A DNA stretch of 64,000 bases from Epiperipatus broadwayi (lineage: Eukaryota; Onychophora; Udeonychophora; Euonychophora; Peripatidae), in contig JAQFVV010006724.1 in the NCBI GenBank assembly GCA_028023455.1, forward strand, positions 1 through 64,000. Reading direction: 5' to 3'. Each line of letters begins with the position of its first letter. Positions within the stretch are counted from its first letter, which is position 1. The notes below the pieces were generated by a model. The model was given only the letters and a program-made list of their open reading frames with translations, did no database searches and was not told the origin of the DNA. Shown piece by piece: positions 1 through 10,730 of this stretch. The translations under genes and the position numbers were made by a program.

Positions 1-1758
1 TTTCAAACATATTTTTTGTGATGCATATAGTTTAAAAATTAATTTCATTATGAAAATAAATAATTGAATTGTCCCCTAGTTATAATGAATTCAGTCTACT
101 TTCTATAAAAGAAAAATGACTACAATATTTATTAATACTACATGAAAAACAAATATACACTTACATATTTATACTATATTTATATAACTGTTCTTCACCT
201 GCTATTGTTGGTGAGATATAACTCCTAGTTCTAGTGTGAATTATAGTAGAAGCGGCTGCATGTGCCCTTATTGGTTTCTACCACTTCTAGCTCTACCTAG
301 CTCTACTATGACAGCCTGCCTCATAAGTAGGTCTTATGACACTTTCAGTTCTATGTGATCAGTTTTCTTCGTGTTGACATTTGGTTCTAGCAGCTTACTG
401 TACCTGAATGTGGTTTTGCCTTGTTGCATCAACTATATGTTATTGTCTGGAAAACGTGTATTCTGTCTTTCAGTTCTGTAACAGAAGTTTTCTGTCTCTA
501 CTTTCAAAAAGATTGACTATTTATTGCCATAGCTCCTTCCTTAATAGAAACATTCAGATTTAATGAGCAACATCTCCTATTGGCATAAGCATGATCTATC
601 CATGCATAGGTTCATGTTGATGAATGCTCAATCCAATCAGATAAAATGGAAATCTGGACCAGTTCATTATTTGAAGGCAAGATGAGATGATAATAAGTAT
701 TTGATTGAATTACAACAAGCAAACAGCAAATATTAAATCAGCTGAGATATTTAAGGTGAATTCATTTGAATCATATGCAATAAATGAAATACAGGAATGA
801 ACAGATATGCATATAACTAAATACATATAGTAATGGGCTCATATGACCTGAGAGACATTTACTTCAGTTTTCAATTATGTATATGTTTTCATATATAGTG
901 GTCAAAATTAATCAGATATTAATATCCATATGAGTCTTTTGTAAATAGATATGGCTTACATTAAATAAAGATATGAGTCTGGTTACAATTTTAGGTACTT
1001 TTGTCGAAGATAAAAGTTTGTCAGTTGTGCTGGTTTTAATTATCCTTTGTCAGGGGCCTCAACTAGTTGGTTATATTTATTTTCTCAAAAATATTTTACT
1101 GAACATGTTACTTATTAAAATTAAACAATATTAAGAAAATGAATTATAAGTTAGAGTTATCTTTAAAAAATATTACTAAGTAGCTTATAAATTCTATTTC
1201 ATAATATATAATTAATAATTTTTTATGTATGTGATAGCATATGAACATAAACACTTTGCAAACGTTGTGGTCATTATCTGATAGCATTTTATTATGTTTA
1301 GTGTAATTATTTTTAGGCTTTTACTTAACTTGTTTTTTTAGAAGTAATTAAAATTTGGGATCTTTCAATGACAAAAAAAAAACCCAAAAATCACAGGGTA
1401 AATATGAGACAATACATCAATTCCTATTTAGCTGAATTAATTTTGCACTGACTGCATAATGATGAAGCATTTGTGGATGTAATGCACATTATTAACAATT
1501 TCTTTTGCCAACATGAAGAACCCATGTTTATAACATACCTTTGCTATACTTTCTTTGAATAACTTTTTTATTTGTTATTTATATTAAATTTCCTTTAATC
1601 ATAATCATTAGTGTTATGCATTTTCTTTTGTTTTATAAAATCATATTAAAAACATATTAAATGCTATGTTGTTTGCAAGATTTTTTGATCATCCTGTAAA
1701 TGAATAATCAAAACAAACATGGCTGGTCAACCTCCATCATACAGTTTGTATGAACTTA
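1..1758. other. Unassigned AT-rich DNA
   Basis: No reading frame, RNA gene or recognisable repeat is seen. The stretch at about 180-470 is less AT-rich than its surroundings, with several CTAG-containing pyrimidine-rich phrases, but it has no coding signature on either strand. Confidence 0.5.
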
Positions 1759-2752
1759 CACCAGGGTCTCATTTTATGCGGATTATTTTAATGCGATTTT
1801 GAAGTTATGCATTTCATGTTTCTTCTTAATATCTTTAATATTTCACTATATTTATTAGATATCAAGAAATTTAAATTATTAATAACTTATTTTGACTTGA
1901 AATTTTTTTTTTTTTCAAAAATATAATGTTATATTAGCAGCTAATGTAAATATGGCCTGAAGCTGTATTTAGAATCTTAGCTTCTATGTAAATAATCTAC
2001 TTATACTAATGAGTAAATAATAATAATAGATTTATACTTTTTTTTGCTAGATTTATACTTATGTATAAAAATATTGCAATAAATATTCAAAAATGTTAAA
2101 CTTTTAAAATGTATTTTGTTAGATATAACAGAAATGTATAATCATTTTGTTTTGATTGCGATCTCACTTTTTTAATATAAAAACAAAATGTGAACATTTA
2201 AAATTTATTTCAATAGTAAAAATTCATTGTCAACAGAAAACCATTAACACAGCACAAGACTGAAAGTGGCACTAGTCGTACTTCCACTTGTGATGAATCT
2301 GATTTCTTACCAGTTTACAAACGAACCGCATCATTGTCAAATAGCGATAATGATTAAAATATGTATGAAAAAATGTAAAATACCTGAATGACCCAGCAGT
2401 TATGCAATAAAATATAGAGAGATTGAACTAGTAGTTGGTACTTTTATTTGCTGTTCTTTAAGGCAGGTTTATTACAGTTACTTATTAAAAATAAAAAAAA
2501 GTAAAAAAAGTTTGTCTTGTATCAATTTTTTTCAAATATTTGATATTTTTTATTAATCATACTTTATTTTCTTATTTTTTTAATGCAAATTTTAAAGTAA
2601 TTTTTACTTGTTGCTTTGCTTTTATGCCATTTCTAAAAAAATACAGAACCTATTCCCCATTTTTCAAGCTAAGTTAAGTTTATTTTTATGCAATTTTTTT
2701 TAATGCAGTTTTTCTGTGGAATCTGTCTACCACATAAAACGAGACTCAGGTG
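1759..2752 (+). mobile_element. pogo/Tigger-like DNA transposon, copy 1 (non-autonomous or decayed)
   Basis: A 994-bp element with terminal inverted repeats. The left end begins CACCAGGGTCTCATTTTATG, and the reverse complement of the right end begins CACCTGAGTCTCGTTTTATG. Both ends abut a TA dinucleotide (1757-1758 and 2753-2754), as expected for Tc1/mariner/pogo target duplication. Around 2238-2358 a frame reads a short acidic, Ser/Thr-rich tail ending in a stop; it could be the C-terminus of a lost transposase, but the rest of the protein is not recognisable. A second copy in opposite orientation lies at 52535-53512 and aligns along its whole length, which fixes the boundaries. The superfamily call rests on the TA duplication and the TIR style (established knowledge); the exact family is inferred. 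Confidence 0.75.
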
Positions 2753-2754
2753 TA

Positions 2755-5060
2755 CTCAATTTTATTTTATATATATATATATGAGAAAGTGGAGTTATTA
2801 CAAAACTATGAGACCTGATACTTCTAAATTTGATATAGATATATTAACTGCCCAATATTTAATGTGCATTAAAAAAAAGACAAATATATACAATCATGCT
2901 TTATTTATAGATAGGCAATGGAAGTAACTTAAATAAGAAAGTTGAATGGGAGCTGCCTCCCAAGAAAATTGTTTGACTGAGAGCTCCTTTTACACCATTC
3001 AGTTAAAACAATTCTTGGACTTTCCTAGTAAATACATCTATAACAATAGTATCTATATTTTTCTAAATTTAATTTTAATTTTATGCATGAAAAGTTATGT
3101 ATAATTTTTTGCCATATTAGTCCTGATTGTTTTTATTATTTGGATGCTGATTTTGTCTTGAAGGTTTTTGTTTTAATTCTTGCCATTGTGTGATGTTTTT
3201 TTTCTTTATCTGTTTGTCTGTTTTGTGTTGCCTCTTCTCCGAATGCTATTTATGTTTTAGCAGTTGCCTCTGCTTTGCTTAATGCTATTACATTACTTGG
3301 CCTTCGCTGTGCACCATAAACTTTTAGCTGATTCTGATATAAATGACTTGCTCTACTTTTTGGAAAAACAGATTTATTTGACAATTTGTCTTTTTAATTT
3401 TTTAGTATGCTATTTTCCTCTCCTGGGTAATAGCTATTCATCATCCTATCCCCTTACTTCTATTTGCATCAGGTAGCATGCAAAGTAGAAACAGTACTCA
3501 AAGTAGAGAAAACAATCAAACAGAACTTTGACTATCAATAAATAGCAGTGCAATTAGAGACCATGATGAATATATTTATACTCATGATGGTGTGGGTAAT
3601 GTGATATTTGATTTGTTCTATGCTTATGTTTCATTAATATTCTTGTGGACAGTTTACCCAGTGTGGCAGTAGGCATGAATGTTGCACTACAATATATTGA
3701 AACATTTGTATTTTATTCATTCATTAGCTGCAGGTTTTTCTTGCAATATCTTAGCTATCCACATAACTGGGATATTGTCTAATCCTGCAATTGCTTGATT
3801 GCATTTAAAAAATTTATTATACTGATGAGTGGGAGAGCCATTTAAACATCCCGTTCTCTTATTAAATATCTTTGCATTTTTTAAAAAGAAATTCACTTTC
3901 GTTCACTACTACAATGACATAGTTTAGGTGATTGAACCAGTTTCTGCTCTGAAAATTATAATGGTTTGAGATCGAAAAGGGAGAAAGCAGATATTTTATA
4001 TATTTTCTGTTTGACATAAAAAATTTGGTTCATTTACTAAAGTCACTTTTTAAAAAAATCTACAATATATTTGTGGCAATCTTTTATGCAGCTCTTATAC
4101 TTTCCAATTATTAGATATCTATGTTTATCTTAAATTGTTTTTATTTCCAATTATGATACTATTGATAGTTTTAACAAAGCTTTTAACTTTATATTGTAAC
4201 TTACTTGTATTATTCTTGTTATGACTTTTCTTCTATTGCCGAATTGGTCATTGTCTTTATTTTGACAAATATGCACATTTGTATGATCAATTTTCATATA
4301 GAGTCTGCAAGATTTCTTTCTGAATCTGCAATGTGTTGTGCAATGAAAATAACTTCTATCAAAAGTTTTTGTTGGGTGAATCTTCTTTTTCTGTCAAAGT
4401 GTACGTATATTTGTTTTTTTATTGGAGCCATAGTTTTTATGGTCAATTATCATTTTCTAATTGCACTGCCTGAATGGATATTGTTTCAGCTATATAAGCT
4501 TGGTTAATTGTGAAATCAAACATTAAGTCTGCATTCTTCAGCAGTTATAATTCTCTGTTTGTTTTATCCCACATCTGAATCTGTTGTGTTAAAATGACTC
4601 AATCTTACATACATTGGCCAGTTTTCATAACGTGGATGTGAATTTTAATGTATTTTTATGACCATTCTGATATTTTTAATTGTATTTGTATCTTTCTAGA
4701 ATGGCTAATAATTTGGAACAAAAAATTCTATTAATGCATCAATTTTTTGTTATACAATACATCTGAGAATTCATTCACATAACACAATGATTTTTCTGCA
4801 TGCTCTAAAAACAACATGGACACTAAGATATAAAATAATTTTTTTTAAAAAAATGTATAATTGGTTACAAATAAACTTGGCGATTATTAGAACAATACTT
4901 TAATAATTGCATAAGATACCCCCCCCCATCCCATAACAAAAAAAAATTGGGCAGGGACTAGTCTGTCTCCATGTGAATTATGAAAATAAACTGAAAAATT
5001 AAAATACTTAATATTTAATTAAAGAAAAAATTTATAAAAAATAAATATTTATAATTTAAA
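2755..5060. other. Unassigned DNA
   Basis: No supportable gene. Open frames of 70-100 codons at 3264-3476 and 4205-4507 are rich in Phe/Leu/Ile/Cys, as expected from translated AT-rich DNA, and match no family I know. A run of C lies at about 4921-4927. Confidence 0.4.
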
Positions 5061-5155
5061 ACTAATGTGTAATTAAAAAGGACTTGAATTCAGACTTTCA
5101 AACTCACTACAACTGATGCACATGATCACATACATGTGAAAAAAATAAGTGACTT

Positions 5156-5197
5156 CCAATATACATATTTTGTGCTGAACTAGCACTCATCAATTGG
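5156..5197 (-). ncRNA. Hammerhead ribozyme, array unit 1 (core mutated)
   Basis: Reading the minus strand, CCAA is followed by UUGAUGA instead of CUGAUGA (C3 changed to U). The stem II region is GUGCUA/UUCAGC, and GAAA has become AAAA (G12 changed to A). UUGG closes stem I. Both changed positions are catalytic in hammerheads, so this copy should be inactive. The copy at 60233 carries the same two changes. Confidence 0.75.
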
Positions 5198-5632
5198 TCC
5201 AGATCACCAACCCCTACCTGTGTATAAAATCAGTGCTCAGTTTTATTAATATAGCAAATTTTCAACCTTTAATGGAAACACTTCAATTTTCTCCACCCTC
5301 CAACTCTTTAGTCATCCATATCATTGAAAATCTGATAATGGAACACTCAAAGCCCTTATTGATGACTAAATTATTGTCATACCCATGTCGCCTTTACAAT
5401 ATTCTGACTCCTCACATATAGAATCTTAATATGTGCATTTAAATACATAGAAGTGGAATGGGTAGAATACAGGCTAAATATATAATATTCAAATATAAAT
5501 ATTTTTTTCTACACTAAACGTAATGTAATTAGAAGGGATTTGAACTCATAGTTTCAAACTTTTTATAGCTATGACCTCCATCTTATACAACTGATACACA
5601 TGATCACATAATGTGGAAAAGATAAATGATCT

Positions 5633-5662
5633 CCAATATATGTATTTTATGCTGAAAGTTGG
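5633..5662 (-). ncRNA. Hammerhead ribozyme remnant, array unit 2 (core deleted)
   Basis: Stem I UUGG, stem III and part of stem II align with the other copies. A deletion of about 12 bp removes the CUGAUGA box and one strand of stem II, so no catalytic fold is possible. Confidence 0.7.
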
Positions 5663-6100
5663 TCCTGATCACCATCTCCCTCACATATATACAATCAGTG
5701 CTCAGTTTATATTAAGATAGAAAATCTTTAAACTTTAATGGTCAAGCCTCTATTTTCTCTACACTCCAACTCTTCAGCTATCCATATCATTAAAAATCTG
5801 ATGATAAAACACTCAAATCTCCTGTTGATGCCAGTATTATTGTCATACTCATGTTGTTTTTACATCACTCTGATTCATCACATATATAGGACCTTAATAT
5901 GTTGATTTAAATACATAGAAAAATGATGGACAGAATACAGGCTGAATATGTAATATTCGCATATATGTATATTTTCTATACTAAATTTAATGTAATTAGA
6001 AGGTACTTGAACTCAGACTTTTAACTTCTCTACAGCTATGCACTCCATCTTAAATAACTGATACACATAACCACATGCATGTGAAAAAGATAAATAATCT

Positions 6101-6142
6101 CCAATATATATACTTCATGCTGAATCAGCATTCATCAGTTGG
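6101..6142 (-). ncRNA. Hammerhead ribozyme, array unit 3 (core nearly intact)
   Basis: On the minus strand CCAA pairs with the terminal UUGG as stem I. CUGAUGA lies at 6138-6132, stem II is AUGCUG/CAGCAU with loop AUU, and GAAG replaces GAAA at 6116-6113, which keeps G12-A13-A14 and allows a G-U pair at 15.1/16.1. Stem III is a short UA palindrome. The predicted cut precedes UUGG. Catalytic positions 3-9 and 12-14 all match the known consensus. Confidence 0.85.
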
Positions 6143-6562
6143 TCCAGATCCCCCACACATATCAGTGCTCATTTTATATTAAGGTAGCAAATCTTCAAAC
6201 TTTAATATACAAGCTTCAATTTTCTGCATCCTCCAATTCTTCAGCCATCCATATCATTGAAAATCTGATAAGGGAACACTCGAAGCCCTTGTTAATGCCA
6301 ATATTATTGTCATACCCATGTTGATTTTACATCACTCTGACCCACCACATATACTATCTTGATATCTCTATTTAAATACACAAAAGAGAGATGGACAGAA
6401 TACAGACCGAATATATAATATTCAAATATATGTATATTTTCTATTCTAAACTTAATGTAATTAGAGGCTAGAGCTTAGACATTCAACCTCCTTACGGCTA
6501 TGCACTCCATCTTATAGAACTGATACACATGACCACATATATCTGAAAAAGTTAAATGATCT

Positions 6563-6604
6563 CCAATATATGTATTTCATGCTGAATCAGCATTCATCAG
6601 TTGT
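6563..6604 (-). ncRNA. Hammerhead ribozyme, array unit 4 (core intact)
   Basis: CUGAUGA and GAAA are both intact. Stem II is AUGCUG/CAGCAU with loop AUU, and stem III is the near-palindrome AUACAUAU. Stem I is weakened: the upstream strand reads ACAA rather than CCAA, leaving three pairs with UUGG. With unit 3 it would bound a monomer of about 462 nt. Confidence 0.85.
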
Positions 6605-6960
6605 TCCAGATCACCATCTTCCTCACATATATACAATCAGTGCTCATTTTATATTAAGATAGCAAATCTTCAAACTTTAATGGACAAACGTCAATCTTCT
6701 GCACCCTCCAATTCTTCAGCCATCCATATCATTGAAAATCCTATGATGATTCTCCACTTTTGAGGCCAATATTATTGTCATACCACATATACTATCTTAA
6801 TAAGTCCATTTAAATATACAAAAGAGGGATTGGCAAAATACAGGATGAATATGTATTCTTCAAATATAAGTATATTTTGTATATTAAACTTAATATAATT
6901 AGAAAGAACTTGAACTCACATTTTCAAATTCCCTACAGCTAAGTGATGGCTTAAATATAT

Positions 6961-8463
6961 ATATAGTTATTGTTTTTTTAGTTAATAACGATTTTACTTT
7001 AAAAAAAAATAGGGCTAGTCTAACGGCGCCAATCTTAGGTCAAGCTTCGCTTTGATATTAGCTTTAAAGAAATAATCTGAAAAAGTGTATTATCCAGTTT
7101 TTATGAGCTTACATCAAACATCTCTAATGAGTTCATTTTGCCCATTATCTGCTTTAACATTATTTTGTAATACAAGGGGCATAGTGGTGGGAAAATCTTT
7201 GCGTGGGGGGGGGGTATTCCACTTCATTACCAGTTGGGTGATGGACGATTTAAAATTTTTTTATTCTCAAAGCCTATTATTACACACACCTTTAAAAAAA
7301 TATCATTATTCGTTGTGTTATCTCAGTAAGAAATTGAAAATGAATTCATTATACACATACATATATTAAGTTGCCTTTATGGTTATCATATATCTAAAAA
7401 AAGACTTGCTTAAGTGTATATGGTGGATATAGTCGAACAATGATTTAATATTAATCTTTGACTACTAAATATATATGGCTTATATTAGTTAAACATACTG
7501 TGTTTGCATATTATATGGTAGAAAACGTAATACTAGACAAAAACAGAAAGCGGAATTACTATCAACATCGTAAAAGATTATTTAAGGAAATTATTGATTA
7601 TTTATTATTTACTTAGCAATCCAGATTTAATTAACTTTTGCTTTAATATCAGTAGCCTTTTAATACATATTATCTTTTAAAGCAATTAAATTATAAAATA
7701 TACAATTGCTAAGTTACATAACTTATTTTCTGATGAATAATTTTCTCAGAAAAATGATTAATTTCGCTCAAAATTAAACAAAATGTTATATTCTTTACGT
7801 ATTTAATTGACCTTTATCATTATAAGTTTATCACTTTATATACTTAAATCCATATGCAAAGAAGCAATTTTTTTACATTATCACTAGTTTTGTTTTACGA
7901 GCATATATATATACCATTTTTGTAAGTTATCCACTATTGCTTTGATTGAAAGTGTATATGTCTTTAGTGCGGGCTTTGTTGACATTCTCGCTCATATAAA
8001 AGCTAATTTACCTGTTTATTGGAATAGCTATTACAAGCACCAGAGGACTGTGACTAAACTAGTTAGCTAAAATTATTAATTCCTGTTAACTCTCTAAAAT
8101 ATGTGCTATACATAAACTGCTGACATTAACGCTACAGTCTGAGTTAAAACACCACCTACTTTAAATCCCCTGATATTAGAGGGTGCTTGATAGAGAGATA
8201 ACGTGTAAAAGATTCAAAAATGATATAACCTTAAAAATCTGTCTGAATGTGAGTTAGGCAGTAAGTAAACTAAAGAGTAAATGATATATTTTCGAATATT
8301 CCTATTTAAATATTTTCTTACCATAAAAGTGGAATGATATAAAATAGCTTATCTTGCAACGTCTGCGTCATTGTCCCAAATAAAAATAGTTATAAAGGTA
8401 GTAATGATAGTAATGCTAATAATAAAAATAAGGATTTTTTTCTCAAAATACAAATAGATAGTT
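6961..8463. other. Unassigned AT-rich DNA
   Basis: No gene or known repeat recognised. It contains a nine-G run at about 7205-7213 and several short AT tracts. The 94-codon frame at 7085-7369 crosses the G-run and shows no family features. Confidence 0.4.
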
Positions 8464-8784
8464 GTGAAAATTTTGCTTGATATGAATTTTTCAATTTCAG
8501 AATTGAGGATAATGTTTATAAACAAACACCTATCAAAATTTAAGTTAATTGTTGAGAAAAAAAGTTTCAGATTATCTATCTTCTTAACTTACTCAGTATG
8601 GATAGTGAGATGTGAAAGACAATTCACACTCCCTCAACCAGATCCAGACATACTATTCATTAAATTATTGATCAAAATTCAAGAAAAAGACAGAATACTC
8701 TCATTCAAAATGCTATTGGAAGAGACATGGAAGCTCTTTCAAGTCCCTAGAAAACTGCCAGCCTTCCGAGTCTCTGTTTCATAA
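8464..8784 (+). pseudogene. Possible C-terminal fragment of an L1-like LINE ORF2
   Basis: An open frame of 106 codons. Its middle reads IFLTYSVWIVRC and then, about 14 residues later, FIKLLIKIQEKDRI. The C-terminus of the LINE at 63377-63922 reads IFLSFATWLTRC and then FKTLIKGNIIRDKM at the same spacing. The shared W-x-x-RC and I-K-x(5)-D patterns suggest a diverged relative of the same family, with the upstream zinc knuckle missing. The match is short and was made by eye, so the call is tentative. Confidence 0.4.
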
Positions 8785-9894
8785 TTAAATATAATGTATA
8801 TGACTGACACGCTGTCAGTTCTAAATATCCAAAGATAAAAATATATCCTTTGTTAAAACAATTATATAATTATGTACACCAATTATAAACCTTAATAAAA
8901 TTGATTTTAAAATAAAAAGTTTAATTAAAAAAATATATATAGTTGCAAGGTTTTTTTGAAGACATATGATCATCAAGCAAAAGAGACTGCATCGTCTCAG
9001 ATTCATCAGAAACTTTAATTTGGTATCTTCTACTTTTGAAGTTCTTTGATTTATTAATTACTAAAAATAATTGTATTAAGATGGTTTTGCACAATAATAT
9101 ATGTATTTATTTTATCAGAGATTTCTGTTCTTATATTAAATTCAAATAGTTTTGAAGGTGGGGGGGCGACGTTTATTTTCTTTTACATAGTGTTATTATA
9201 TCACTATCAGAAAAAGTCCCAATTTTTTTGAATACTAAATTATTCATGTTCATAGGAAAAATAAACTTTAAAAATTTGGTCTTAGATGATTAGTATATTA
9301 CTAGATTATACAGTCTGAAGTTATTGAATTTTCATGCAACAAAAACTTTGATTAAAAATCAGAAATATTTTGTTTTGGCAGAAAAATCTGTTTAAAAAGC
9401 TTGGATGTACTTTTTTTTCTCATAATGATAGCATTGTTAGAGACTCAGTTAAAAGAGAACACGTGGTATTCTTCGCATAATACATTTATACTTGATGTGG
9501 AGCTTCAGCAACAGCATATATTAGCAGGCAGAAGATCAACAAATGATAATTTATATATTATCGATGGACTAAAAGTGCAAAGGAGATACAATCATTTGCA
9601 GATCATGAGCACTTTAGAAGCTTTTTTGATATACACAGATCTGAAAACAAAATCAAAATTCTATTAAACCAATATAGGAAATCTTTTTATATGATAATGA
9701 TATTTTAAACCAATATTGAAAATATTTAATCTCTTTTAACTTGGATTAAAGTTTATATCTGTGCTAGAGAAAATCTCTACTTTAATAAATATTTAGTAAT
9801 AATCATTACGTGTTTATGAAAAAGGTGATAACGTAAAAGTTGGGAGAGGAGTAAATTGAGGCTTGAAAATAAAAATGAGACAATTTGCTTTACA
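8785..9894. other. Unassigned DNA
   Basis: No supportable gene. An 88-codon frame (9401-9667) has ordinary composition but no family I recognise. A seven-G run lies at about 9161-9167. Confidence 0.35.
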
Positions 9895-10010
9895 TAAATA
9901 CTCTTCATGTAATAAAATATATATGAGAGATGATGACCTGACCCAACTGATGAGTGCTGTTTCAGCATGAAATGCATCTTCGGGGTTATTTGTCTTTTAT
10001 TGTATCTTTA
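9895..10010 (+). repeat. Dispersed retrozyme-family fragment
   Basis: Contains a hammerhead-like core on the plus strand and the downstream shared phrase ending in a TTATTTGTCTTT-like tract. It is in the opposite orientation to the array at 5063-6960. No neighbouring unit is visible, so this is a single truncated copy. Confidence 0.65.
9943..9985 (+). ncRNA. Hammerhead ribozyme, single copy (core intact)
   Basis: CCAA, CUGAUGA (9947-9953), stem II UGCUG/CAGCA with a UUU loop, GAAA, then stem III AUGCAU and C as the cleavage-site base. The 3' stem I strand reads UUCGG rather than UUGG, so stem I is imperfect. It belongs to the subfamily that cuts after AUC (compare 23485 and 23817). Confidence 0.75.
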
Positions 10011-10264
10011 TTTATATGAAATTATTTATGAAATAAAAAACAATGGAGAAATATGGAAGTTGTCTCTTTTTAAACAATGATATAAAAATTCAGATACTGA
10101 CTTCTATATACTTCTTTTAATTAGAACATGTTATTATCTACCTATAGTGCTTTGAGTCCAAAATGAAAAACTTCTTGCATCCATTGATTACTCTAGCTTG
10201 CACTGAGTGGCACTATTATATGGAGAGTTTATCCTTTGTGTAAACAGATTGTGTAAGAATAAAG

Positions 10265-10730
10265 AATAATGATCATGTGATGCTTATATTTTAAACTTGT
10301 AGAAGAACTTATATTTAAGATTATTTCAAAACATAAGAAGTGATATTTTATACTTCCAAAAAAATATATATTTAAAATAAATACAATATTTTTAGAACAT
10401 AAGATATTAAAGAATGAAAAGAACCTATATTTGAAATAAAGGGATTTTAAGAACTAAGAGAAGATATTTTTTTGAATTATTAAAAAACCTTGTATTTTAA
10501 TAATTGTATTTAGCTGTGATATTATCTACAAATGACTCATACTCTGATGTTTTAAAAATCCATGTCATATGATGCCTGAATATGTAACCTTTGATTATTC
10601 TGCTAGCCTGCAACCTCCTTATTGTCATGGTTGGTTATTGGTAATCAATGTGGAATGCTTGATTGTGAGACTTCTTTTTTGTTTCACAACTCTCAGGTTG
10701 GTCATTTCTTAGGTTACATAAGGTTATCTG
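10265..10730. repeat. Long direct repeat, left copy
   Basis: About 470 bp that aligns in the same orientation with 17690-18200. Shared landmarks in order are GAACATAAGATATTAAAG, AACTAAGAGAAG, TAATTGTATTTAGCT, GACTCATACTCT and CTCTCAGGTTGGTCAT. The copies are about 7.4 kb apart. They could be two members of a dispersed repeat, or decayed LTRs of one element; no gag or pol is visible between them. Confidence 0.7.

Larger units (their letters stand above)
5063..6960 (-). repeat. Hammerhead-bearing tandem array (retrozyme-like satellite)
   Basis: Four full units and a partial fifth repeat head to tail. The recurring phrase TTGAACTCAGACTTTC (or close variants) occurs at about 5082, 5538, 6007, 6472 and 6908, so the period is about 440-470 bp. 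Each full unit carries one hammerhead ribozyme or its remnant on the minus strand (5156, 5633, 6101 and 6563; spacing 477, 468 and 462). Units also share a tract with TGATACACATGA, one with ATCAGTGCTCA, and one with CCATCCATATCATTGAAAAT. Metazoan retrozymes are known as short tandem, non-coding, HHR-containing retroposons whose RNA is cut into monomers and circularised. The units here are at the long end of that size range. That the array is transcribed is inference. Open frames of about 60-75 codons inside it (5194-5421, 6139-6324) are frames of the repeat, not genes. Confidence 0.85.

Noticed and set aside
3818-3850. CTGATGAGTGGGAGAG, hammerhead-like start
   Set aside because: GAAA box absent and no stem II.
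5063-6960. CRISPR-like array
   Set aside because: Repeat units are about 465 bp, there are no short unique spacers, and the genome is animal-like.
7728-7765. CTGATGA then GAAA, hammerhead-like
   Set aside because: No pairing for stem II or stem I; the boxes are expected by chance in AT-rich DNA.
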